From an uncultured Odoribacter sp. (GTDB lineage: Bacteria > Bacteroidota > Bacteroidia > Bacteroidales > Marinifilaceae): DNA of 64,000 nucleotides. The position numbers were made by a program, and so were the translations under genes. The notes beneath the pieces were generated by a model that had not been told where the DNA came from, made no database searches, and worked only from the letters and a program-made list of their open reading frames with translations. Below, piece by piece: positions 46,766 to 53,751 of this stretch. Positions within the stretch are counted from its first letter, which is position 1. Each line of letters begins with the position of its first letter. The stretch covers positions 62,001-126,000 of the forward strand of contig CAJTPD010000009.1 in NCBI GenBank assembly GCA_910578105.1, in the 5' to 3' direction.

Positions 46766-47790
46766 ACCCTTAACTTTTGGCGTCCATAGAACAGTCCTCC
46801 GAGCATAAGGAGCAACACACCCCAAAACATCCCGCTTTTCAACCGTTCCCTGCTTAGTTCTTCCCCGTATCCTCCCTCAAAACGATAAGGCGTGTATAAT
46901 AAATTCCACTTGCCAACAATACGCTCATCCGCAAAAGCCACCACTCCGGCAGAAGTCCTCAATATCGATTTCAACACCACGTTATCCATCAAATAAACCG
47001 GAATATCATCATACCCCGGCACAGTAATCCCATTCTTGGAAGTCGCGGCAAACAAATCAACCGTCCCGTTCCGGTAAGCCTCGTACAATGACGCTATTTT
47101 ACTGCTCTTTTCCCGTGAAATTTCTTCTTTCATCCCGAGCATATAAACCGGCCTTTTGCCGGCAAATACTTCCTCCGTCACATCATTAAAATCGGAATTA
47201 TAAAAATGAACCGCACTCTCTGTCCCCATTTTCGTTCCCACATTATAGGGTAAAAAATCAAACGGCGGCAAATAGAAATAAGCATAAAGCGGCACGAAAA
47301 AAGCCATCACCAACACCCCGGCAGCCAACCCGATCTGCCGGTAATTAAAACTCTTTTTATCTTGTCTGAAAACATTCCGTAAATGAAACCCGGCCACAAC
47401 AAGCAAAACCATATTCTTTGCGAAAGTAGCCCCGTTGGAAAGATGGATTGCTTCGCCAAAACAGCCGCATTCATTTATACCACCATACGGGTCGGTATAA
47501 ATCCAATAAGTCAGGATGGTGAATCCAACCATAAAAGAAGTCACCGCCACAGCCGTAACCCTGCGCCACAATCGCAGCAGCAACAGCAACCCCAATGTCA
47601 TCTCGGCAGCACAAAGCAACACCGCAAAGGATACAGAAAACACGCTCCAACCCGAAAGTTGAAACATCCTCAAATATTCTTCAATCTTATACGACAATCC
47701 CACCGGATCCACCGCCTTTACAAAACCGGACACCACAAAAACCACCCCCAACAACACGTCCGACCATCTTTCCTTTACAAAGTTTTTCAT
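46762..47790 (-). CDS. MauE/DoxX-family redox-associated membrane protein
   Basis: A 342-residue membrane protein. The N-terminal half has four TM helices of the MauE/DoxX fold (SDVLLGVVFVVSGFVKAVDP start) and a CxC redox motif in INECGCFGEAIHLSNG. One more TM, a periplasmic domain of about 120 residues and a final TM (about 315-335) follow. MauE-type proteins help form or pass disulfides in exported proteins. The adjacent NVEALA peptide has six cysteines after its motif, so it is a plausible client. Its stop overlaps the signal peptidase start by 4 nt. Confidence 0.82.
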   Translation of the reverse strand: MKNFVKERWSDVLLGVVFVVSGFVKAVDPVGLSYKIEEYLRMFQLSGWSVFSVSFAVLLCAAEMTLGLLLLLRLWRRVTAVAVTSFMVGFTILTYWIYTDPYGGINECGCFGEAIHLSNGATFAKNMVLLVVAGFHLRNVFRQDKKSFNYRQIGLAAGVLVMAFFVPLYAYFYLPPFDFLPYNVGTKMGTESAVHFYNSDFNDVTEEVFAGKRPVYMLGMKEEISREKSSKIASLYEAYRNGTVDLFAATSKNGITVPGYDDIPVYLMDNVVLKSILRTSAGVVAFADERIVGKWNLLYTPYRFEGGYGEELSRERLKSGMFWGVLLLMLGGLFYGRQKLRV

Positions 47791-47917
47791 CAGCTATATC
47801 AATTATCACAAGGTATAGAATTATTTGGTTTACCCCATTTTCCTGTGGAAAAGAATCATAATGAATGTGTTACCACGATTCATTCGAGCATGCATAAAAT
47901 ATAATAAAAATATTTTT

Positions 47918-48364
47918 TCATTTTATAATATTTTTGCTAATAACATCAACCATCGCACTTATTTTATACAGCATGGTTGGAGTATTCAATTTTACCACAG
48001 TATTCAATTTATGTAAACCTAATTTATATTTTGTATTAAACATCATGACAATAACAGTTGAATCACCTGGTGGAACAACACTATCAATAGCATAGCATTT
48101 TGTACAACTACAGTCAGGATTTATATACCCAATTTTCAAATCACTATCACCTATATTAACAAGTCTATAATAAAAATTCACAATAGTATCTTCCGGTATA
48201 TTATTCGCTTTTTTTCTAATGTCAATAAATTTAACATCAGTAAGAGATATATCAGAGTCTTTTTTATCTTCTTTAGGAACAATACCTATTTGTATTGCAA
48301 TAACTATCCAAATAATAAAAATGATTATCACATATGTAATATATTCTTTCTTTACTATTTTCAT
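47918..48364 (-). CDS. DUF1573-domain membrane-anchored protein
   Basis: A 148-residue protein with one N-terminal TM anchor (about residues 10-28). A periplasmic DUF1573 (immunoglobulin-like/ASH) domain follows: FYYRLVNIGDSDLKIGYINPDCSCTKCYAIDSVVPPGDSTVIVMMF shows the family's CSCT motif. ATG 48364 overlaps the stop of the beta-propeller gene as ATGA. DUF1573 proteins are frequent next to NVEALA and propeller genes in Bacteroidales, with no known function. A 127-nt AT-rich gap follows before the MauE gene. Confidence 0.82.
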   Translation of the reverse strand: MKIVKKEYITYVIIIFIIWIVIAIQIGIVPKEDKKDSDISLTDVKFIDIRKKANNIPEDTIVNFYYRLVNIGDSDLKIGYINPDCSCTKCYAIDSVVPPGDSTVIVMMFNTKYKLGLHKLNTVVKLNTPTMLYKISAMVDVISKNIIK

Positions 48365-49491
48365 AATCTGAATCTATATAAATAAAGTTTCTCTCTTTCC
48401 TCATCTGATATGATATAGGAATAATAGTAAGGATTAATGAATCCCATAACTTTCAGTCCCTTCGGAACATCTACATCACCTATCAGTATCCCCTTTTGAT
48501 AAATCTGTAGTCCATCAGACGACCGCTCTTTACCTTTTTTATAAGAGCGGAAAAGTACATTTGTCTCATCTACATACTCCATCCAATTATAAAACCCTTT
48601 GGTATTCCGCTCCTTGCGATAATTTTGTCCAACTTCCTGAGGTGTAAGAGTACTTACATAATTTAAATCCATATCACGCCCGGAAAAACCGAAACATTGT
48701 TTCATGCAAAATTCTTTATCATATACATAAATCAAAGTATCTGCCTCATAAGTAAGATAGAAATTTCCCATACGGTCTATGTCAAAATTTACAGAAGAGA
48801 ATACCGCTTTTCTATCCGAATCAGATTCATAACTTTCCGGATACCCTATGGCAAGCAAACGCCCAAAATTTTCTTTTTTCAAATTAATCTCCTGAATATT
48901 CGCGTTATTTTCCAGATGAGTTTTCATTGTGGTTACAAAATTATATCGCGGATGTGCAAGGTGAACATTAAAAAAGACACACCCCTGAAAAGCCCTGCAA
49001 ACAATATCATTATATCGTTGCGTATACGCCATAGGGGATTGGTATATTTTGTTCGAATTCCAATTTGTAGAATAAATCAGTCTGAAATAATCTTTGAAAA
49101 AAAATTCTTTATCATACGAATGGTATCCACCACTATGATCCAATAAAAAAAGCTCTTCTCCTACAAAAGCATGTGTTGCAATACGTCCAATCGTTGTTTC
49201 ATTTTTAGCCCTTCCCTGACCTAAATAACGTCTTTGGAATTGCCCCAAACTATCAAACTGATATAAAGTACAAAAAAGTTTATCAAGAAGAAATATTTTT
49301 CCGGCATGAATATCACTCTCTATAACAAATGAGGTCGGCACACTATCTAAAAGAAGCGTATCTAATTTCAAATCATATACGACCTCGTCCTTTACAGAAA
49401 AAGGCTGTACAGAAAAATCTCTCTTACTTTCTTCTGTTTTACAACTATATATAACACAAGCAAGTAATATGAACACATTAAATATTTTCAT
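48361..49491 (-). CDS. 6-bladed beta-propeller lipoprotein (BF3164-like)
   Basis: A 376-residue lipoprotein. Signal peptide MKIFNVFILLACVIYSC ends in a lipobox Cys at about residue 17. The rest is a TolB-like six-bladed propeller seen as repeated strand units (SDIHAGKIFLLDKLFCTLYQFDSLGQF, VGEELFLLDHSGGYHSYDK, FDIDRMGNFYLTYEADTLIYVYDKEF). It lies downstream of the NVEALA1 gene behind a terminator-like hairpin and overlaps the DUF1573 gene. Three full-length members and one remnant of this family occur within 9 kb. They could be receptors or chaperones for the peptides. Confidence 0.82.
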   Translation of the reverse strand: MKIFNVFILLACVIYSCKTEESKRDFSVQPFSVKDEVVYDLKLDTLLLDSVPTSFVIESDIHAGKIFLLDKLFCTLYQFDSLGQFQRRYLGQGRAKNETTIGRIATHAFVGEELFLLDHSGGYHSYDKEFFFKDYFRLIYSTNWNSNKIYQSPMAYTQRYNDIVCRAFQGCVFFNVHLAHPRYNFVTTMKTHLENNANIQEINLKKENFGRLLAIGYPESYESDSDRKAVFSSVNFDIDRMGNFYLTYEADTLIYVYDKEFCMKQCFGFSGRDMDLNYVSTLTPQEVGQNYRKERNTKGFYNWMEYVDETNVLFRSYKKGKERSSDGLQIYQKGILIGDVDVPKGLKVMGFINPYYYSYIISDEEREKLYLYRFRL

Positions 49492-49569
49492 AATAATACA
49501 AAAACAAAACTCTACAACTTCAAATATTTCAAAATATTGTCAATTATAAACATATTCTTATAGAAAGAA

Positions 49570-49611
49570 AATAATGTGATTGCCCAATAAATTATGGACA
49601 ACCACATTATT
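49570..49611 (-). terminator. Terminator/attenuator after NVEALA1
   Basis: AATAATGTG (49570-49578) and CACATTATT (49603-49611) form a 9-bp stem with partial inner pairing. On the minus strand it is followed by TTTTCTTTCTATAAG. It sits 5 nt after the NVEALA1 stop and before the propeller gene, so it would make the peptide transcript more abundant than the downstream operon. Confidence 0.65.
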
Positions 49612-49616
49612 AAATG

Positions 49617-49883
49617 CTAATTACAGTTATTATTATATTCCCAACATTTTACATTTACTCCACTAGCACACTTACTACTTCCATTATTATTTGTTGCGCA
49701 ATTAGCATCAGACATCAATGCACAATAACAATATAAAATATCACCGCCTGATTCGTCTGCAGTTAAAGCTTCAACATCAGATAAGAACAAGGCAGCATTA
49801 ACATCACTATTCGTTTTTGCGAATGTATAGAACATACAAATTAATGATGCTACCATTACAATAATTAAGGTTATCCTTTTCAT
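49617..49883 (-). CDS. NVEALA-type Cys-rich peptide precursor 1
   Basis: An 88-residue precursor. Hydrophobic leader at residues 4-21, a short linker, DVEAL at 36-40 (the NVEALA motif), then a mature part of about 47 residues. The mature part has six cysteines (52, 54, 62, 72, 80, 87) in an Asn/Ser-rich sequence ending CWEYNNNCN. NVEALA proteins are small exported Bacteroidota peptides of unknown function. The six Cys suggest three disulfides. First gene of the minus-strand run that continues to 35224; its own promoter is 45-77 nt upstream. Confidence 0.85.
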   Translation of the reverse strand: MKRITLIIVMVASLICMFYTFAKTNSDVNAALFLSDVEALTADESGGDILYCYCALMSDANCATNNNGSSKCASGVNVKCWEYNNNCN

Positions 49884-49927
49884 ATTTTCTAATTTTTAAT
49901 AATAACAAGTTTTCATCAAAACTGATG

Positions 49928-49959
49928 CAACTTTACTTTTTCTTGTTTTTATAACCAAA
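49928..49959 (-). promoter_or_regulatory. Promoter of NVEALA1
   Basis: On the minus strand TTTG (49956-49959), exactly 20 nt, then TAAAGTTG (49928-49935), one mismatch from TAnnTTTG. The start would lie near 49922, about 40 nt before ATG 49883. Confidence 0.6.
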
Positions 49960-50217
49960 AGATTCTTCTTTTCGTTATTATTGTACACTTTTTTTTCGTG
50001 TAGTCCTTTCTATTCAACTTGATTCAAAATCTTGTTTCGATTAAGTCACGGATGGAGGGGCTACTTTTTTCATCCGTTCCGTTGGATTAGTTTCTACTTT
50101 CTATTCGCTTTCTTGCTTTTTTATCCATTGAAATTTTCACATTTTTCTTCTATCATCTATTCCACCCACACAACACATCCTGTAAACTTGTATAAAAATG
50201 AATATATTTTCACCCCT

Positions 50218-50253
50218 AAACGAATAAAAAGGTTGCAATTCGGTTGCAAATTT
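50218..50253. promoter_or_regulatory. Tandem GGTTGCAA repeat, copy 1
   Basis: GGTTGCAA at 50231-50238 and 50242-50249, an 11-bp period, preceded by AAACGAATAAAAA. All but the 3-nt spacer matches copy 2 at 57017-57052. On the minus strand TTCG (50221-50224), 20 nt and CATTTTTA (50193-50200) follow, as at copy 2. Transcription from here would run towards NVEALA1 with a leader of about 300 nt. Confidence 0.65.
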
Positions 50254-50350
50254 CAACCGAAAACATTTTAGCGAAAAATAAGGGCTGCAACAATACGCGG
50301 ATAGCTTTCATAGCAGACAGGATTCCGGCAATCTGCAACACATCCTACCC

Positions 50351-50497
50351 ATGAAAGACATTGGACAGATAGAAAAGGAGAACATTATCATAGACCTGTT
50401 CAAAAGAGCCCAGAAACTGAAGGTTTCTTTTGGTTCTATCCTCATGTTTAATAAAGGGTATTTTTGCGGCTATCCGCACTTTTACCCTATAAAATAG
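50351..50497 (+). other. Unassigned short reading frame, probably a remnant
   Basis: ATG 50351 opens 48 codons beginning MKDIGQIEKENIIIDLFKRA and ending GYPHFYPIK. The amino-acid composition looks protein-like, unlike the surrounding DNA. I recognise no family and the preceding bases are not open for long, so this may be a fragment of a mobile-element or regulator gene. Confidence 0.3.
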
Positions 50498-50618
50498 AAA
50501 TAAATACCGACTAGTCATTTATCGTTATCCGATATTTTGACGTTTTTTTGCAAAAACGAATAAAAAAATTGGCCTCTTTCTCACGCTATATCAACAACAA
50601 AAATTTGCAATCAAAAAG

Positions 50619-50649
50619 TTTCCTGTACAAGATACTTTTCTTATCTTTG
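50619..50649 (+). promoter_or_regulatory. Promoter of the HTH-DUF3791 module
   Basis: TTTC (50619-50622), 19 nt, TATCTTTG (50642-50649). The -7 box ends 4 nt before ATG 50654, so the transcript would begin at or very near the start codon. Confidence 0.6.
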
Positions 50650-50653
50650 TATT

Positions 50654-51082
50654 ATGAATACGAATTTGTATCAAATAGGAGAACTTTTGGCTCAGTGTCG
50701 AAAAAATAAAGGATTGACACAGGAAGAGGTAGGAGCAATGATTGGCGTCCGGAAAGCGATGGTCTCCAAAGTGGAAAATGGCTTGTGCGTCAATTTCAAC
50801 ACTGTCAACCGCATTGCGGAAGCATTGGGCGTCGAACCGGTAGTCGGACTCAAGTCCAAAAAGAAAGCGGACAAAAATCTGATCGATTATGTAATGACGG
50901 TGATTGTCGAGTTTGCCCGCCATCACGATCTGACGATACGTGAGGCAAGCAATTACATCACTCGTTTCAAAGGCATCGATTTCCTCACCGAATTTTACGA
51001 TGTGGAACACACGCTATCCTTTAATGACTGTGTGGACGACCTGACCGTCATCTGCCAAAACAACGGAGGAACGTTGCAATGA
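50654..51082 (+). CDS. HTH regulator fused to a DUF3791 domain
   Basis: A 142-residue cytoplasmic protein. Residues 5-65 are an XRE-type HTH (GELLAQCRKNKGLTQEEVGAMIGVRKAMVSKVENG). After a Lys-rich linker (KSKKKADK), residues 75-140 are DUF3791-like (FARHHDLTIREASNYITRFKGIDFLTEFYDVEHTLSF). It overlaps the DUF3990 gene by ATGA. As in toxin-antitoxin loci, this gene may encode an antitoxin that binds the DUF3990 protein through DUF3791 and the promoter through the HTH. Function is inferred from gene order. Confidence 0.8.
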   Translation: MNTNLYQIGELLAQCRKNKGLTQEEVGAMIGVRKAMVSKVENGLCVNFNTVNRIAEALGVEPVVGLKSKKKADKNLIDYVMTVIVEFARHHDLTIREASNYITRFKGIDFLTEFYDVEHTLSFNDCVDDLTVICQNNGGTLQ

Positions 51083-51552
51083 TACTCTACCACGGATCGA
51101 ATACAGCGATCAACGGCATTGACCTCGGCAAATGCCGCCCCTATAAGGATTTCGGCAAAGGATTTTACCTTACCGATATCAGGGAGCAAGCCCAAAGGAT
51201 GGCCACAAGAACGGCCCGGATGTACAGCGGAAATCCGACTCTGACATTGTTTGAATTCGACCTTGGAGAAGCACAAGGAAACGGATTGAAAGTAAAAGTT
51301 TTTGACAAACCGGACCGGGAATGGGCACAGTTTGTCATGTCCAACCGCGACATGAACACCGCCCAGCCGTACCACGATTACGATATTGTCATCGGTCCCG
51401 TTGCCGATGATACCATTGCCCGCTTGTTGCGTTTATACACGGAGAATTTTATCAGCGAGGAACAGCTGCTGCACGAACTGATGTTCTCAAAAGTAACTTC
51501 GCAATATTTCTTTCACTCAGAGCCGGCAATTAAAATGCTGAAACGACTATGA
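51079..51552 (+). CDS. DUF3990 protein, probable ADP-ribosyltransferase-fold toxin
   Basis: A 157-residue protein opening MILYHGSNTAI, with FGKGFYLTDIREQAQRMATR and a late ENFISEEQLLHELMF. The Y-H-G-S start, the G-F-Y-L-T block and a downstream Glu are the layout of ADP-ribosyltransferase-like folds, into which I believe DUF3990 falls. It overlaps genes on both sides by 4 nt (HTH-DUF3791 upstream, DUF3791 downstream). The likely role is a toxin modifying a host or phage target; the target is unknown. Confidence 0.78.
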   Translation: MILYHGSNTAINGIDLGKCRPYKDFGKGFYLTDIREQAQRMATRTARMYSGNPTLTLFEFDLGEAQGNGLKVKVFDKPDREWAQFVMSNRDMNTAQPYHDYDIVIGPVADDTIARLLRLYTENFISEEQLLHELMFSKVTSQYFFHSEPAIKMLKRL

Positions 51553-51776
51553 ATACGAATACCGCAAAATTTCTCTTCGAAGGCATATCCGCCGATATCG
51601 TCCGTTATCTCGTGGAACGGAACGATATGGATTTGCAGGAAGCCATCTCCACCTTCCACAACTCGGAAACATTCGCCAAATTAGAAGACTTTTCAACCGG
51701 CCTGTACATCGAAAGCCCGGCCTACGTCTACAACCTGCTGATGTCAGAACTGAAAAACGGGAAGTTGGTACAATAG
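51549..51776 (+). CDS. DUF3791 protein (second copy, stand-alone)
   Basis: A 75-residue protein (MNTNTAKFLFEGISADIVRYLVERNDMDLQEAISTF...) of the DUF3791 family, which usually accompanies DUF3990. It resembles the C-terminal half of the first gene of the module in layout. ATG overlaps the DUF3990 stop as ATGA. A likely antitoxin or accessory. The module therefore carries two DUF3791 domains for one DUF3990. Confidence 0.75.
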   Translation: MNTNTAKFLFEGISADIVRYLVERNDMDLQEAISTFHNSETFAKLEDFSTGLYIESPAYVYNLLMSELKNGKLVQ

Positions 51777-51791
51777 TAAAAAATATCATCT

Positions 51792-52250
51792 TTACCGGAA
51801 TGCTATTTTTATAATTATTTCATCTGAATTATTAAAAACAGTATGGCTGTCTAAAAATTGCATGATATAACGATACAGCGGATTGAGTTCTTTTGTTTCA
51901 TCGTATTGTTCTGCCTGATACTTGTTAAATACAATATAAAAATAAGTTTCGTCAACACCTGCAATATAAAGATCCGAGGATTGATTGCAATTTATCCAAC
52001 CGATTCCGTTGCGAGGATTCCTTTTATCGAGGAGGAAATTATATTCGATGGCATTATCACCGGCACATTTAAAATAGAAATGATTCCTGGTTTCATGAGC
52101 AAAGCTAAGTTGCTTGAAATAAGGAGCACGCATATATGCTGCGATATCGTTATTTGCTGCATTAAAATAATAACGGGCCGGAATATTCTGGTCGCCAAAA
52201 TCAATTTTGCAACGGGGAATTAGTGTATCCTGCCCCAATTGATAAAATAT
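51792..52250 (-). pseudogene. C-terminal remnant of a 6-bladed beta-propeller gene
   Basis: About 150 codons reading YQLGQDTLIPRCKIDFGDQNIPARYYFN and onward, matching the C-terminal half of BF3164-type propellers. Compare the SLQPLCRMDFGKLSIP region of the intact gene at 52313. There is no ATG, and an in-frame stop closes the frame just upstream of 52250, so the signal peptide and first blades are lost. It lies 62 nt downstream of the intact paralogue, a likely decayed tandem duplicate. Confidence 0.65.
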
Positions 52251-52312
52251 TTAAATACTATTATGGCTTTCATTATTTATATATTCATAACAAACAATAT
52301 AGTGATATCAAA

Positions 52313-53368
52313 TCAGCGAACATAGAAGACAATTACCGGTTGTTCTTGTGCAAATTCTTTATCGACTGACTCACTAAGGTATACACCTATTAATTCATTC
52401 CCGTGTTGCCATTGGGGAAAAAAAGGAACGCCACAGCACTTGTCTTTGACTATCCCAAACACCGGTTTTCTCCCGGATAACGGTATGAAACCGTAATACC
52501 TCCGGAATTTATAAAAAAAACTGGGTATAAACATATCGGCCAACATAAATACATTTCCGGAAAAAGCATACGGCTCTTCAAAAAGATTTATATTATATCT
52601 ACTCATATTCGACGGAATACTTAATTTACCAAAATCCATCCGGCAGAGCGGTTGCAAGGAATCATTATCCCATTTATACACAATATCGCCATAAGATTCA
52701 AAAACAAAAACATCCGATTCCTCATTCTTTAAAAAAGTTTTTCCTCCAGCCAAAACACTGTTAAAATTATCTCTTTTTTCAGGGAAAATAAAACTATTTA
52801 CGTATTCCCCCTTACCACTTATATGGACAAATTTGCCTTTTTCGGATGTCGGAGTTAGATTATACAACAAGAAACCGTTATCGAGAGCGATGAAATCAGA
52901 TGCGGGAAAATCAAATTGCACACTTTCCACCGCATTCAATCCCTTATCAAATTTTATAATACGGGAAGCAGCCATGTCAAGCACATACAAATTCTCCGTA
53001 TTCACAGACAATGCAACCGGATTAATATATTCATTCGGCCCATGTCCCTTTTTAAAAACAGACGCCAAACACTGCCCGCTATTTTTATCAAAAGAATAGA
53101 GAGCCGAGGTCATTTCGTCCAGCAAAAAGATTGTATCACCTGTCACACAAACATCCTTTACCTGCCCTATAATCCGATTGGTATCCAACTGTAACGGCAA
53201 CAGCTTCACATGGGAAAATATTCGTCCACATGAAAGCTCTCTACCATCAAAATTCTCAATGGAAAACACTGTCAAATTTTTCTGTTTGTTTTCTCCTTGC
53301 CTACAAGAAAAAAGTAAGAATAAAATTAAAAATAAGAATATATTAATCACATTTAAACTCCCTATCAT
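52313..53368 (-). CDS. 6-bladed beta-propeller lipoprotein coupled to a HipB-like gene
   Basis: A 351-residue lipoprotein. Signal segment MIGSLNVINIFLFLILFLLFSC ends in the lipobox Cys at residue 22, followed by a BF3164-like propeller (TGDTIFLLDEMTSALYSFDKNSGQ, NTENLYVLDMAASRIIKFDKGLNAVES, GHGPNEY). It carries the family's G-x-G-P-N-E-Y motif near residue 105. Its ATG overlaps the stop of the upstream HTH gene as ATGA, a place usually held by hipA. Localised to the outer membrane or periplasm; ligand unknown. Confidence 0.82.
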   Translation of the reverse strand: MIGSLNVINIFLFLILFLLFSCRQGENKQKNLTVFSIENFDGRELSCGRIFSHVKLLPLQLDTNRIIGQVKDVCVTGDTIFLLDEMTSALYSFDKNSGQCLASVFKKGHGPNEYINPVALSVNTENLYVLDMAASRIIKFDKGLNAVESVQFDFPASDFIALDNGFLLYNLTPTSEKGKFVHISGKGEYVNSFIFPEKRDNFNSVLAGGKTFLKNEESDVFVFESYGDIVYKWDNDSLQPLCRMDFGKLSIPSNMSRYNINLFEEPYAFSGNVFMLADMFIPSFFYKFRRYYGFIPLSGRKPVFGIVKDKCCGVPFFPQWQHGNELIGVYLSESVDKEFAQEQPVIVFYVR

Positions 53369-53679
53369 AATTTGTTCCTCCTTACTCTTTTAGGTATCAG
53401 TTTCTCGATTTTCCGGAGTGCCATAGGCGGCATTGGCAGTTCGGGCATGACCTCCCCGATTCGTTGCTCCAATCCGAGGACACGCAGTAGGGAGATAAAG
53501 TTGTTCAGCGTTAGGTTGCGGTTCACACCCTGCTCGAAATGACTGATGGTTGTCTGGCTTACGCCCGACCGTTCGGCTAATTCCTTTTGGCTCATGCGTG
53601 CCGCTAATCTGTAATCTTTCAACCGCTTTGCCAAAAGCAGCAGGATATCACTGTTCGTAATATATTCTGTATGTTCCAT
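53365..53679 (-). CDS. HipB-like XRE antitoxin/regulator without HipA
   Basis: A 104-residue DNA-binding protein. After a short arm (residues 1-15) comes the HTH LAKRLKDYRLAARMSQKELAERSGVSQTTISHFEQGVNRNLTLNNFISLLRVLGL, typical of HipB proteins of Bacteroidales HipBA loci. The basic C-terminus KRVRRNKL is also typical. No hipA frame exists on either side. The ATGA overlap leads into a beta-propeller lipoprotein gene instead. An inverted repeat over its own promoter suggests autoregulation. It could also have been recruited to regulate the propeller gene. Confidence 0.82.
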   Translation of the reverse strand: MEHTEYITNSDILLLLAKRLKDYRLAARMSQKELAERSGVSQTTISHFEQGVNRNLTLNNFISLLRVLGLEQRIGEVMPELPMPPMALRKIEKLIPKRVRRNKL

Positions 53680-53692
53680 GACAATTTATATA

Positions 53693-53718
53693 TTGCTATT
53701 TATCTGCAAAAATAGCAA
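53693..53718 (-). promoter_or_regulatory. Autoregulatory operator over the hipB-like promoter
   Basis: TTGCTATTT (53693-53701) and AAATAGCAA (53710-53718) form a perfect 9-bp inverted repeat with an 8-nt spacer. The minus-strand -7 box TATTTTTG (53707-53714) lies inside it. E. coli HipB binds TATCC-N8-GGATA, so the 8-nt spacing is suggestive. A clear -33 box is not seen. Confidence 0.6.
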
Positions 53719-53751
53719 CAACTATCCATATATAGATATATATTACCTCTT

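Larger units (their letters stand above)
49960..50641. other. Long spacer with regulatory remnants, no clear gene
   Basis: About 680 nt between NVEALA1 and the HTH-DUF3791 gene. It holds a hairpin ACGGATG (50048-50054)/CATCCGT (50071-50077), a copy of the GGTTGCAA tandem repeat with a minus-strand promoter-like element (50193-50224), a short unassigned reading frame (50351-50497), and an isolated AAACGAATAAAAA-like string near 50553. The T-rich part at 49981-50160 shows no coding character. It looks like the wreck of a duplicated peptide/regulator promoter region. Confidence 0.6.

Noticed and set aside
50032..50271. 79-codon plus-strand frame
   Set aside because: Phe/Tyr/Ser-rich translation of T-rich DNA that runs through the operator repeat; no coding signature.
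53365..53679. Complete hipBA toxin-antitoxin locus
   Set aside because: No HipA kinase frame exists on either side; only the HipB-like gene is present.
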